Assembly (NCBI RefSeq): GCF_024652905.1
Contig: NZ_CP102428.1
Location: forward strand, 446,501-510,500
From: Pseudomonas oryzihabitans
GTDB taxonomy: Bacteria > Pseudomonadota > Gammaproteobacteria > Pseudomonadales > Pseudomonadaceae
DNA length: 64,000 bases
Reading direction: 5' to 3'
Shown: positions 8,747-17,062 of the stretch, in pieces
Position numbering within the stretch: position 1 is the stretch's first letter
How the letters are laid out: every line of letters begins with the position of its first letter
Made by a program: the position numbers and the translations under genes
The notes under the pieces: generated by a model
Database searches by the model: none
What the model was told of the DNA's origin: nothing
Seen by the model: only the letters and a program-made list of their open reading frames with translations

Positions 8747-9418
8747 TCAGTAGGCGAAGCGTCGCAACAGCCGGGCCTCGACGAGGCCGACCAGACGGGT
8801 CAGGGGAAAGGCGATGCAGAAGTAGATGACGGCCACCGCCGAGAGGAACTCGACCGGACGCGCCGTGCTGTTGGAAAGGTTCTGGCCGACGAACATCAGG
8901 TCCGCCACCCCGACCGAGGAGATCAGAGCGCTTTCCTTGAACAGGCTGATGACGTTCGAGAGCAGCGGCGGTATGGCGCGCAGCAGCGCCTGGGGGAAGA
9001 TCACATAGAGCACCTTCACCCCGGGCGTCAGGCCGAGTGCCACGCAGGCATCGTGCTGTTCGCCGGCGATGGACTTGAGGGCGCCGCGAAAGGTCTCGCT
9101 GGTGATCGCCGCCATGAACAGCGTGAGCGAGATCACTACCGACACATAGGGCGAGATCGACAAGCCGAACACCACTGGAAAGCAGAAGAACACCCAGAAC
9201 AGCTGGATCAGCAGGGGCGTGCCGCGAAAGAATTCCACATAGAGCCGCACTGGCGCCCGCAGCAGCCGACTGGGCGCCAGCTGGACCAGACTCAGGCCGA
9301 AGCCCAGCAGGCTGCCCACCAGGGCGCAGCCGAGGGTGATGGTCAGCGTCAGTCCCAGGCCCTTGAGCAGCACCTGCCAGTAGCCGAGGACGATGGAGAA
9401 ATCGAGTTGCATATCCAT
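8747..9418 (-). CDS. Amino acid ABC transporter permease (HisM-like)
   Basis: The 223-residue permease has about five membrane segments and the family coupling motif region around EFFRGTPLLIQLFWV and the ALRAIPPLLSN segment. It pairs with the next permease, one base away, to form the heterodimeric membrane channel of a polar-amino-acid importer. It lies 25 bases upstream of the DapA-like gene in the same direction. The probable substrate, from context, is hydroxyproline or a related imino acid. Confidence 0.92.
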   Translation of the reverse strand: MDMQLDFSIVLGYWQVLLKGLGLTLTITLGCALVGSLLGFGLSLVQLAPSRLLRAPVRLYVEFFRGTPLLIQLFWVFFCFPVVFGLSISPYVSVVISLTLFMAAITSETFRGALKSIAGEQHDACVALGLTPGVKVLYVIFPQALLRAIPPLLSNVISLFKESALISSVGVADLMFVGQNLSNSTARPVEFLSAVAVIYFCIAFPLTRLVGLVEARLLRRFAY

Positions 9419-9419
9419 C

Positions 9420-10091
9420 TCAGCGCTCCAGGGCCGCGTCTTGGCGGCGTTCGACGAGGCGCACCAGCTGGGCGATCGGCAAGGACAGGGCGAAGTAGAT
9501 CAGGGCGATCAGCGAGTAGGTTTCCAGCGGGCGATAGGCTTCGGTGGCGATGGACTTGCCGATGTACATCAGATCGGCCACGGCCACGATGGCGACCAGG
9601 GCGCTCTGCTGGAGGATGCCGATGCCATTGGTCATCAGTACCGGCAGGGCGCTGCGCAGCGCCTGCGGCAGTACCACATAGAGGGTGCGATTCAAGGGCC
9701 CCAGGCCGAGGGCGACGCTGGCATCCAGATGCTCACGCGGCACGGCCTGTACGCCGGCGCGGTAGGCCTCGGCATTGAAGGCGGTGAGGTTAAGGCCCAG
9801 CGCCAGCACGCCCATGGTGATGGGGTCGACGAAGACGTTGAACAGCATGGGCACGCAATAGAAGAACCAGACGATCTGCAGCAGGACCGGGGTGCAGCGG
9901 AAGAACTCGATGAACAGCTGGGCAGGCAGCCGTACCAGGCGCCAGCGATTCAGGGTCAGCAGGCAAAGCAGGAAACCCAGCACCAGGCCCATGAGATTGG
10001 CGGCCAGGGCGAGTTGCAGGGTCACCTTGAGGCCCTGCCAGAGCGGGCCCAGGGTGCCGTTGAGAAAATGAAAGTCGAATTGGTAGTTCAT
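9420..10091 (-). CDS. Amino acid ABC transporter permease (HisQ-like)
   Basis: This second permease also has 223 residues and the same HisM/HisQ fold, with EFFRCTPVLLQIVWF and an ALRSALPVLMTN coupling-helix region. The tight packing (10 bases from the ATPase gene, 1 base to the next permease) shows a co-transcribed importer. The two permeases are clear paralogues of each other. No separate regulatory signal is visible at the junction. Confidence 0.92.
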   Translation of the reverse strand: MNYQFDFHFLNGTLGPLWQGLKVTLQLALAANLMGLVLGFLLCLLTLNRWRLVRLPAQLFIEFFRCTPVLLQIVWFFYCVPMLFNVFVDPITMGVLALGLNLTAFNAEAYRAGVQAVPREHLDASVALGLGPLNRTLYVVLPQALRSALPVLMTNGIGILQQSALVAIVAVADLMYIGKSIATEAYRPLETYSLIALIYFALSLPIAQLVRLVERRQDAALER

Positions 10092-10101
10092 GGCGCCGTC
10101 C

Positions 10102-10923
10102 TCAATCCAGGTGCAGGACCTTTTCCAGGAATTCCCGGGTGCGGGGCTCGCGCGGACGTCTGAACAGTTCCTCGGGCGGGCCTTCCTCGACCGGTCGGCC
10201 GTTGGCGCAGAACACCACGCGGGTCGCGATGTGCTTGGCGAAGTGCATGTCGTGGGTGACGATGATCATCGCCATGCGCTGCTCGGCCAGCTGCAGCATC
10301 ACGTTCTGCACCTCGATCACCATTTCCGGGTCGAGGGCGGAGGTGACCTCGTCGAAGAGCATCAGCGCCGGTTCCAGCATCAGCGCGCGGGCGATGGCGA
10401 CGCGCTGCTTCTGGCCACCCGACAGTTGGCTGGGATAGGCGTGCAGCTTGCTTTCCAGGCCCAGTCGGGCGAGGTACAACCGAGCCTTTTCGGTGGCTTC
10501 GGCGCGCGACAATCCGCGTACCTTCATGGGCGCCAGGACCAGATTGCCCAGCACCGACAGGTGGGGAAACAGGGTGTAGTGCTGGAAGACCATGCCGATC
10601 TGCCGGTGCAGTTCTCGATCCAGCACCTGACTACGTCCGTTGCGACCTTCTATATAGGGCTGGCCCTGGAAGTGGATGCGGCCGTCCTGGATGCTTTCCA
10701 GCCCCATCATCACGCGCAGCAGCGAACTCTTGCCGCTGCCACTCGGGCCGATGATCACCAGACGGTCGTCGGCACGCATGTCCAGGCAGAAGTCGTCCAT
10801 GACCTTGAGCTCCGGACCATAGCTCTTGCACACGTGCTGGAACTGGACGAAGCCATCGGGACCCGGGCGGGCCTCCGGTGCGGCGGTGGCAAGGGGCGTC
10901 GGCATGATGGAAACGGCTTTCAT
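10102..10923 (-). CDS. Amino acid ABC transporter ATP-binding protein
   Basis: The 273-residue ATPase has Walker A GPSGSGKSS, signature LSGGQKQRVAIARAL, Walker B LMLFDEVTSALDPE and the switch His in IIVTHDMHFA. It is typical of the GlnQ/HisP group. It is somewhat longer than the common 240-260 residues because of an N-terminal tail before the ATPase core. The ATG at 10923 has GGAG upstream; an internal ATG at 10905 is possible. It powers the two permeases encoded just downstream. Confidence 0.94.
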   Translation of the reverse strand: MKAVSIMPTPLATAAPEARPGPDGFVQFQHVCKSYGPELKVMDDFCLDMRADDRLVIIGPSGSGKSSLLRVMMGLESIQDGRIHFQGQPYIEGRNGRSQVLDRELHRQIGMVFQHYTLFPHLSVLGNLVLAPMKVRGLSRAEATEKARLYLARLGLESKLHAYPSQLSGGQKQRVAIARALMLEPALMLFDEVTSALDPEMVIEVQNVMLQLAEQRMAMIIVTHDMHFAKHIATRVVFCANGRPVEEGPPEELFRRPREPRTREFLEKVLHLD

Positions 10924-10978
10924 AGGGGCGAACTCCGGTAAGGACTCGTCAGGACGAGTCCTTTGTCTCAGCGGCGGA

Positions 10979-11824
10979 TTACGGGGCTTTCTGGGCGTTG
11001 ACCTGCTCGGAGGCCTTGTCCACGAGGGCGGCGATCTCACCCGTTTCGCGTCGCTGGGTGAGATAGATGTTCAACACCTGCATGTCGGCCCAGGAGATGT
11101 CGCGGCGCACGCCGAAGGCCACGCCCTGCTTGGCCAGCGCCGGCTTGGGCATCACTTCTTTGGCCCAGGTGGGGTTGGCGATGGCGAAGAGGTGATTGGT
11201 GTCGCTGGCATCGACCAGCACGTCGGCGCGGCGGGACATCACCGCCAGACGTGTCTCGTCCATACCGGGGAGACGCATCACGGTCCCTTGCTTGATGACG
11301 GCCGAGATCGCCTTGTCCGCGGCCGTACCGGACATCACTGCGAAGGTCACGCCGGGTTTGTCGTAGTCCGTCAAGGTCTCGCCGGCCTGGGCCAGCTTGG
11401 GGTTGTCCTTGTTCAGCAACAGTGAGATCTGATAGTCGGTGGCGGCCGTGCTGAAGGCCACGGCCAGGGCCCGCTCGGGTGTCTGGTTGAGTGCCATGGC
11501 CAGATCCCACTTGCCGCCCTGCAGGCCGGCGACCAGGTTGTCCCAGTTGGTGTCGACGAACTCCACCTTGACCTTGAGCACCCGCTCGCCGAAGTCGCGG
11601 CACAGATCGACGAAGTAGCCGCTGTATTTCGCCGAGGCGGCATCACGCATCACATAGGGCGCGGCGACTGCGGCCCCGCATTTCAAGACGCCGGCTTTCT
11701 GGACTTGCTGCCACACGCCGGCCTGCTCGGCCTGAGCGGCCGGCTGCCAGAGCAGGGCGCCGGCGATTGCCAGACTACCCAGGACTGCACGAAGGGATTG
11801 CGAACGCGATAGACGCCGAGCCAT
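10979..11824 (-). CDS. Periplasmic amino-acid-binding protein of ABC importer
   Basis: This 281-residue family-3 solute-binding protein begins with a signal peptide: a basic start, a hydrophobic core, and cleavage predicted after Ala32 in the AQA site. The mature part has the expected two-lobed binding-protein layout, with AAPYVMRD and GYFVDLCRDFG segments early on. It is the first gene of the minus-strand transporter-catabolism set. The ATG at 11824 has GGAG about 12 bases upstream. The ligand is probably hydroxyproline, going by the downstream enzymes, but other imino or amino acids are possible. Confidence 0.9.
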   Translation of the reverse strand: MARRLSRSQSLRAVLGSLAIAGALLWQPAAQAEQAGVWQQVQKAGVLKCGAAVAAPYVMRDAASAKYSGYFVDLCRDFGERVLKVKVEFVDTNWDNLVAGLQGGKWDLAMALNQTPERALAVAFSTAATDYQISLLLNKDNPKLAQAGETLTDYDKPGVTFAVMSGTAADKAISAVIKQGTVMRLPGMDETRLAVMSRRADVLVDASDTNHLFAIANPTWAKEVMPKPALAKQGVAFGVRRDISWADMQVLNIYLTQRRETGEIAALVDKASEQVNAQKAP

Positions 11825-12176
11825 AGCTGCTACTCCATTTGGACGATTGTTATAGGCAGGAGGCAAAAAAGCTTTTTTGTGTATGTAGTTGTATTCAGCG
11901 CTGCATGCAGATTAGGAGTGGTGAATTGGGACTGTCAACGGGCTCCCTCAGCAGCGCTGCCGTAAAAGTGCTGCAGCTCCAGTTGAGCTCGGCCGGTAAA
12001 TCCTTGATATGCCGAAATAAAAGGCTACCCACCGCGGCAGGAAAAAAATTTCCCGAAAACGGAACCAGAGACTTAACGTGATTTTTACTGAATCCAAGTG
12101 TGAGAAAAAAACCATTTAACTCACGCAAGGCTGGACGTACTCTGCAGGCTCAACGTCACCGCCCCGAGGCCCTGTC
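11825..12176. promoter_or_regulatory. Divergent control region between transporter and bauA genes
   Basis: No gene is supported in these 352 bases. The region is visibly AT-richer than its surroundings and must carry the outward promoters for the hydroxyproline-type genes (minus) and bauA (plus). A perfect 16-base palindrome, CAAAAAAGCTTTTTTG, lies at 11864-11879, about 40 bases before the binding-protein start, and a TATAAC-like hexamer lies between them. The palindrome is a candidate operator for the GntR protein. The promoter assignment is a prediction. Confidence 0.5.
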
Positions 12177-13523
12177 ATGAACCAGCCGCTGACCGTTTCC
12201 CCACCCGTCGCCGCGCAGCTCAATCTGCGCGCCCACTGGATGCCCTTCACCGCCAATCGCGCCTTCCAGAGGGATCCGCGCATCGTGGTGGCCGCCGAAG
12301 GCAGCTGGCTGATCGACGACCAGGGGCGGCGCATCTATGACAGCCTCTCCGGACTCTGGACCTGCGGCGCCGGTCACTCGCGCAAGGAGATCCAGGAGGC
12401 CGTGGCGCGCCAGCTGGGCACCCTCGACTATTCGCCGGGCTTCCAGTACGGCCATCCGCTGTCCTTCCAGCTGGCCGAAAAGATGGCCGAGCTGACCCCG
12501 GCGGGTCTGGACCATGTCTTCTTCACCGGCTCGGGTTCCGAGAGCGCCGACACCTCGGTCAAGCTGGCGCGGGCCTACTGGCGCATCAAGGGTCAACCGG
12601 CCAAGACCAAGCTGATCGGCCGGGCCCGCGGCTACCACGGCGTCAACATTGCCGGCACCAGCCTGGGCGGCATCGGCGGCAACCGGAAGATGTATGGCTC
12701 CTTCATGGACGTCGACCATCTGCCCCATACCCTGCAACCGGGCACGGCCTTCACCAAGGGCATGGCCGAGACCGGCGGCGTCGAGCTGGCCAATGAACTG
12801 CTCAAGCTGATCGAGTTGCACGATGCCTCCAATATCGCGGCCGTCATCGTCGAGCCCATGTCCGGCTCGGCTGGGGTGATCGTGCCGCCGGTGGGCTATC
12901 TGCAGCGCCTGCGCGAGATCTGCACCCAGCACGACATCCTGCTGATCTTCGACGAGGTCATCACCGCCTTTGGCCGCATGGGTCGTCACACTGGCGCCGA
13001 ATTCTTCGGCGTGACGCCGGACATCATGAACGTGGCCAAGCAGGTCACCAACGGCGCCGTGCCGCTGGGCGCGGTGATCGCCAGCAGCGCCATCTACGAC
13101 ACCTTCATGAACCAGGCCACCCCTGAGCACATGGTCGAGTTTCCCCACGGCTACACCTATTCGGCCCATCCGGTGGCCTGTGCCGCGGGTCTGGCGGCGC
13201 TGGAGCTCATGGAGCGTGAAAATCTGGTGCAGCAGGCCGCCGAGCTGGCGCCCAAGTTCGAAGCCTCGCTGCATGGCCTCAAGGGCGCCAAGCACGTGGT
13301 GGACATTCGCAACTGCGGCCTGGCCGGTGCCCTGCAACTCGCCCCGCGCGACGGCGATGCAGTGATCCGCCCGTTCGAGGCCGGCATCGCCCTGTGGAAG
13401 GCCGGCTTCTATGTGCGTTTCGGTGGCGACACCCTGCAATTCGGGCCTACCTTCAACGCCAGGATCGAAGACCTAGATCGTGTCTTCGCCGCGGTCGGTG
13501 ATGTCCTCAATCGCCTCGACTGA
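12177..13523 (+). CDS. bauA: Beta-alanine/omega-amino acid:pyruvate aminotransferase
   Basis: This 448-residue class III PLP aminotransferase strongly resembles Pseudomonas omega-amino acid:pyruvate transaminases. Recognisable parts are the LSGLWTCGAGH N-terminal region, GSGSESADTSVKLAR, the PLP-binding Asp in IFDEVITAFGR and the Schiff-base Lys in AKQVTNGAVPLG. It moves the amino group of beta-alanine or other omega-amines to pyruvate, giving malonate semialdehyde and alanine. The next gene encodes the dehydrogenase that takes the semialdehyde, as in the P. aeruginosa bau cluster. It is transcribed away from the hydroxyproline-type genes. Confidence 0.93.
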   Translation: MNQPLTVSPPVAAQLNLRAHWMPFTANRAFQRDPRIVVAAEGSWLIDDQGRRIYDSLSGLWTCGAGHSRKEIQEAVARQLGTLDYSPGFQYGHPLSFQLAEKMAELTPAGLDHVFFTGSGSESADTSVKLARAYWRIKGQPAKTKLIGRARGYHGVNIAGTSLGGIGGNRKMYGSFMDVDHLPHTLQPGTAFTKGMAETGGVELANELLKLIELHDASNIAAVIVEPMSGSAGVIVPPVGYLQRLREICTQHDILLIFDEVITAFGRMGRHTGAEFFGVTPDIMNVAKQVTNGAVPLGAVIASSAIYDTFMNQATPEHMVEFPHGYTYSAHPVACAAGLAALELMERENLVQQAAELAPKFEASLHGLKGAKHVVDIRNCGLAGALQLAPRDGDAVIRPFEAGIALWKAGFYVRFGGDTLQFGPTFNARIEDLDRVFAAVGDVLNRLD

Positions 13524-13533
13524 CCCTCTTTCC

Positions 13534-13555
13534 GGCGCTCCTCAGCGGGAGCGCC
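13534..13555 (+). terminator. Stem-loop between bauA and bauC
   Basis: GGCGCTCC at 13534-13541 pairs with GGAGCGCC at 13548-13555 over a 6-base loop. It sits in the 57-base bauA-bauC gap. No U-run follows, so it may tune relative expression or protect the mRNA rather than terminate. Confidence 0.45.
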
Positions 13556-13580
13556 CATCCCTCGTACAAGGAGTCCTTTC

Positions 13581-15074
13581 ATGAGCCTCAAGCATCTCAT
13601 CGGCGGTCAGCTGGTCGACGGTGGCAGCCGTCGCGCACCCGTCTACAACCCCTCCACGGGTGCAGTGATCCGCGAAGTGCCCTTGGCCGATGCGGCCACT
13701 CTGCAGCAGGCCGTCGACGCCGCCCAGGCCGCCTTTCCCGCCTGGCGCAACACCCCACCGGCCAAGCGCGCCCAGGTGCTGTTCCGCTTCAAGCAGCTGC
13801 TGGAAAGCAACGAAGACCGCCTGGTGCAGCTGATCAGCGAAGAGCACGGCAAGACCTTGGAAGACGCCGCCGGCGAATTGCGCCGTGGCATCGAGAACGT
13901 CGAATACGCCACTGCCGCACCCGAGCTGCTCAAGGGCGAATACAACCGCAACGCCGGTCCGAGCATCGACACCTGGTCCGACTTCCAGCCCCTGGGCGTG
14001 GTAGCCGGCATCACCCCCTTCAACTTCCCGGCCATGGTGCCGCTGTGGATGTATCCGCTGGCCATCGCCTGCGGCAACACCTTCATCCTCAAGCCCAGCG
14101 AGCGCGATCCCAGTTCCACCCTGGCCATCGCCCAGCTGTTCGAGGAAGCCGGCCTGCCCAAGGGCGTGCTCAACGTGGTGCACGGTGACAAGGAAGCCGT
14201 GGACGGCCTGATCGACGCCCCCGAGGTCAAGGCGCTGAGCTTCGTCGGCTCCACCCCCATCGCCGAATACATCTATGCCCGCGGCACGGCCAAGGGCAAG
14301 CGCGTCCAGGCCCTGGGCGGCGCCAAGAACCACGCGGTGGTCATGCCCGATGCCGACCTCGGTAATACCGTCAATGCCTTGATGGGCGCCGCCTACGGTT
14401 CCTGCGGCGAACGCTGCATGGCCATCTCGGTGGCGGTCTGCGTCGGTGACCAGGTCGCCGATGCCCTGATCGCCCGACTGGTGCCGGAGATCGAGAAGCT
14501 CAAGGTTGGTCCCGGCACCCAGTGCGGCCTGGACATGGGCCCACTGGTGACCGGCGCGCATTTGGACAAGGTCACCGGCTACGTCGTCGATGGCGTCGCC
14601 GCTGGCGCCAAGCTGGTGGTGGACGGCCGCAGCCTCAAGGTCGCCGATCACGAAGAAGGCTTCTTCCTCGGTGGCTGCCTGTTCGATCAGGTCACCCCGG
14701 AGATGCGCATCTACAAGGAAGAGATCTTCGGACCGGTACTCTGCGTGGTGCGGGTCAAGAGCCTGGAAGAGGGCATCGCCCTGATCAATGCCCACGAATA
14801 CGGCAATGGCACCTGCATCTTCACCCGCGACGGCGAAGCGGCGCGGCTGTTCGCCGATCAGATCGAAGTGGGCATGGTCGGCATCAACGTGCCGCTGCCG
14901 GTGCCGGTGGCCTACCACAGCTTCGGCGGCTGGAAGAGATCGCTGTTCGGCGACCTTCACGCCTATGGCCCCGACGGTGTGCGCTTCTACACCCGCCGCA
15001 AGACCATCACCCAGCGTTGGCCGCAACGTGAGACCCAGGAGGCTTCGCAGTTCGCCTTCCCCAGCAACGGTTGA
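13581..15074 (+). CDS. bauC: CoA-acylating (methyl)malonate-semialdehyde dehydrogenase
   Basis: The 497-residue aldehyde dehydrogenase is of the methylmalonate-semialdehyde type. It has the TPFNFPAMVPLWMYP segment typical of that subgroup and the catalytic Cys in YGSCGERCMA. A good AAGGAG site lies eight bases before the ATG. It converts malonate semialdehyde made by the upstream aminotransferase to acetyl-CoA with loss of CO2. MmsA of valine catabolism is a close paralogue, and the choice of bauC rests on the neighbour. The stop codon merges with the left end of a palindromic repeat. Confidence 0.9.
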   Translation: MSLKHLIGGQLVDGGSRRAPVYNPSTGAVIREVPLADAATLQQAVDAAQAAFPAWRNTPPAKRAQVLFRFKQLLESNEDRLVQLISEEHGKTLEDAAGELRRGIENVEYATAAPELLKGEYNRNAGPSIDTWSDFQPLGVVAGITPFNFPAMVPLWMYPLAIACGNTFILKPSERDPSSTLAIAQLFEEAGLPKGVLNVVHGDKEAVDGLIDAPEVKALSFVGSTPIAEYIYARGTAKGKRVQALGGAKNHAVVMPDADLGNTVNALMGAAYGSCGERCMAISVAVCVGDQVADALIARLVPEIEKLKVGPGTQCGLDMGPLVTGAHLDKVTGYVVDGVAAGAKLVVDGRSLKVADHEEGFFLGGCLFDQVTPEMRIYKEEIFGPVLCVVRVKSLEEGIALINAHEYGNGTCIFTRDGEAARLFADQIEVGMVGINVPLPVPVAYHSFGGWKRSLFGDLHAYGPDGVRFYTRRKTITQRWPQRETQEASQFAFPSNG

Positions 15075-15200
15075 GCCTGTTTAAAGGCTGCTGCGCGTCG
15101 GCCAAACGGCGTTGAAAATGCCCTGGGTCGCCAGCCCGGTCCGCTTCCTCAGGCATTTTCGCCTTGTTTGTCTCTAGCTAGCGAGCCTTTAAATAAGCTC
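15073..15200. repeat. MITE-like palindromic element
   Basis: A 128-base non-coding element is bounded by 17-base inverted ends. GAGC-N3-TTTAAAGGCT at 15073-15089 matches the reverse complement of 15184-15200 except in the three-base spacer. Inside, 15103-15122 and 15152-15170 form a second long imperfect stem (CAAAC with GTTTG, GAAAATGCC with GGCATTTTC). The structure resembles non-autonomous palindromic repeats scattered in Pseudomonas genomes. It begins exactly at the bauC stop. No transposase is present. Confidence 0.6.
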
Positions 15201-15211
15201 GGAAAGGCTCA

Positions 15212-15247
15212 TTCCTTGGCCTGCCGCACAGCAGGCCGGCCAAGGAA
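15212..15247. terminator. Strong hairpin downstream of bauC
   Basis: TTCCTTGGCC at 15212-15221 pairs perfectly with GGCCAAGGAA at 15238-15247; a short TGC/GCA extension can pair inside. It sits just past the palindromic element and 40 bases before the lipoprotein gene. It may end the bau transcript, although only a weak T-rich tail follows. Confidence 0.5.
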
Positions 15248-15286
15248 GGCTTTACCCTTCGGCTGCCCTCCATTGCCGAAGCTTCC

Positions 15287-16024
15287 ATGCCTGCCCCTAC
15301 CTTCACAGCCGTCGCCCGTCTCGGGTGTGTGATTGGCCTCCTACTCGCGAGTCTGAGCGGCTGCAGCCGTCAAGCTGCCCAGGATATCGCCCAGCAATTC
15401 GGCAAGACCCGCCCCAGCGAATTCCTGCAGACCAGCTCCGATCGCATGGCTACTCTCGCCATGCAGGCCAATCTGCAGAGTCTCTATCGGCTGATGAACA
15501 AGCTCTACCTGCGCAATCCGGCCGAATGGAAGAAGACCGGGCTGCCCGATGCCGCCAGCGCCGAGCGTGAGATCCGCACGGCCATCGAGCAGCGACGCAG
15601 CCTGCCGGCACTGGGCGGACGCAAGGACGTGGCGGCCCTGAGCTACGTGCTGGGTGACGATTACCAGGGTGACCGCGTCGGTGCTTTCATCTATGCCATC
15701 GGCAGCATGATCATCGCCGCCCACGGCAATCGCACCGAGTTCTACATCACCGATGTGGTGAATGCGCGCTTCGTCAACAATGCCGCCCGTAACATCGAGA
15801 AGGCCACTTGGCTGCTCGGCCAGCGCAAGAACGCCGAGGGCGAACCGCTGCTGTTCGCCAACGAGATCTCGGAGGAGGGCAGCAACCTCAGCTTCGCCAC
15901 CGAGTTCGGCAAGATCGTCGCTCGCCTGGACCTGCTCGCCCAGTTGCTGGACGAGCGCTACCGGCGCATCGGCGTCAACTACGCCCAGAGCCTGCTGTTC
16001 ATCAACTTCCTGCCGGTGCAGTAG
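15287..16024 (+). CDS. Putative lipoprotein of unknown function
   Basis: The 245-residue protein has a short basic start, a hydrophobic core and the lipobox LSGC, so Cys26 should be lipidated and the signal removed. The mature part is mostly helical, with no enzyme motif I recognise; a segment around residues 130-150 is hydrophobic (FIYAIGSMIIAA). The gene is convergent with the IalB-like gene, only three bases apart. Pseudomonas genomes carry similar conserved lipoproteins, but no function can be given. Whether it stays at the inner or moves to the outer membrane is not clear; residue +2 is Ser, which permits outer-membrane sorting. Confidence 0.8.
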   Translation: MPAPTFTAVARLGCVIGLLLASLSGCSRQAAQDIAQQFGKTRPSEFLQTSSDRMATLAMQANLQSLYRLMNKLYLRNPAEWKKTGLPDAASAEREIRTAIEQRRSLPALGGRKDVAALSYVLGDDYQGDRVGAFIYAIGSMIIAAHGNRTEFYITDVVNARFVNNAARNIEKATWLLGQRKNAEGEPLLFANEISEEGSNLSFATEFGKIVARLDLLAQLLDERYRRIGVNYAQSLLFINFLPVQ

Positions 16025-16027
16025 CTA

Positions 16028-16570
16028 TCACATCGGCTTGGTCAGTTCCTTGGCGCGGTCATAGGCCTTGGAGAAGCCCTTGAGCGACAGGCTTTCGCTG
16101 GCGGTCTCGCCGTTGGCGACCGGGGTGGTCACGGTCAGGCGCCCACCGCGCTGCAGCTGCTTGAAGACGTCACCGACGAATTCCACCGGCACCACGCAGC
16201 CCTGGGGGATGCAGGTATGGAAGGGCCGATTCTCTAGGCTGCGCTTGTCGATCTGCAGCGAGATCGGCTTGGTCACCGCCACGCCGAAGGGCAGCACCAG
16301 GATGCCGTCCACGCCTTCGCGATTGGGGCGCAGCTCGGTGACCAGCATGCGCTGGCCCTTGGCACTGTCCTTCTGCTGGGTGATGGCGCACAGCTGCACG
16401 GAACGGTCCGCATTACGGGCGATACGGCAGATCACCTGCCAGTCGCCATACTTCTCCGTGACCGACGGCTGGGGTTCCTGGGCGTTGGCAGGCGCCGACT
16501 GGGCGAAGGCCTGGCCGGCGAGCAGCAGGGGCGCGAGGAACAGGGCCGGGCGGAGAAAGCGATAAGACAT
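16028..16570 (-). CDS. Invasion-associated locus B (IalB)-like periplasmic protein
   Basis: The 180-residue secreted protein has a signal peptide cleaved near AFA (residue 23). The mature domain has the IalB pattern: YGDWQVIC at the start, a second Cys at residue 61, and a later CIPQGCVVPV pair, giving four Cys likely to form disulfides. The ATG at 16570 has AAGGA upstream. IalB proteins occur widely in Proteobacteria. The name comes from Bartonella, and no invasion role is implied here. It converges with the lipoprotein gene. Confidence 0.84.
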   Translation of the reverse strand: MSYRFLRPALFLAPLLLAGQAFAQSAPANAQEPQPSVTEKYGDWQVICRIARNADRSVQLCAITQQKDSAKGQRMLVTELRPNREGVDGILVLPFGVAVTKPISLQIDKRSLENRPFHTCIPQGCVVPVEFVGDVFKQLQRGGRLTVTTPVANGETASESLSLKGFSKAYDRAKELTKPM

Positions 16571-16645
16571 GGAGAGTCCTTGGCAGGAGGAAAAGAGCCT
16601 CAAGGGTAGGCCATCGCTCCGCCAGGGAACACCCCGGCACGACGA

Positions 16646-16984
16646 TCAGACCTTTTTGACGAACTCGGATTTGAGCTTCATCGCACCTATGCCCTCGATC
16701 TTGCAGTCGATGTCGTGATCGCCATCGACCAGGCGGATGTTCTTGACCTTGGTGCCGACCTTGACCACCAGGGACGAGCCCTTGACCTTGAGATCCTTGA
16801 TCACGCTGACGGTGTCGCCGTCCTGCAGGGTATTGCCGACCGCATCGCGGATCACCTTGGCCTCGTCCGTGGCGCCGGTGTCACCGGGCGTCCATTCGTG
16901 GGCGCACTCTGGACAGATCAGCTGAGCGCCGTCGGCGTAGGTGTATTCGGAAGCACAGAGGGGGCAGGGCGGCAGAGCGGTCAT
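16646..16984 (-). CDS. yjdM: YjdM (PhnA-type) zinc-ribbon protein
   Basis: The 112-residue protein has an N-terminal zinc ribbon with two CxxC pairs (CPLC and CPEC), then the compact beta domain of YjdM/PhnA proteins with [17 protein letters not shown] and a C-terminal [11 protein letters not shown]. The length is typical. Despite the old phnA name, a phosphonate role is not established. The start at 16984 is chosen because the zinc ribbon follows directly and the upstream frame is not conserved. It stands alone. Confidence 0.93.
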   Translation of the reverse strand: MTALPPCPLCASEYTYADGAQLICPECAHEWTPGDTGATDEAKVIRDAVGNTLQDGDTVSVIKDLKVKGSSLVVKVGTKVKNIRLVDGDHDIDCKIEGIGAMKLKSEFVKKV

Positions 16985-17062
16985 GGCGAAGGACACCTGG
17001 CTGGAAAAGCCGCGCATTGTATAGGGTTTTAGCCGCACCCGGGTGTCTGTGAGGCCGTTGCA

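Noticed and set aside
12132-12146. Sigma-54-like TGGAC...TGCA before bauA
   Set aside because: GG and GC are nine rather than ten bases apart and the -12 element lacks TTGC.
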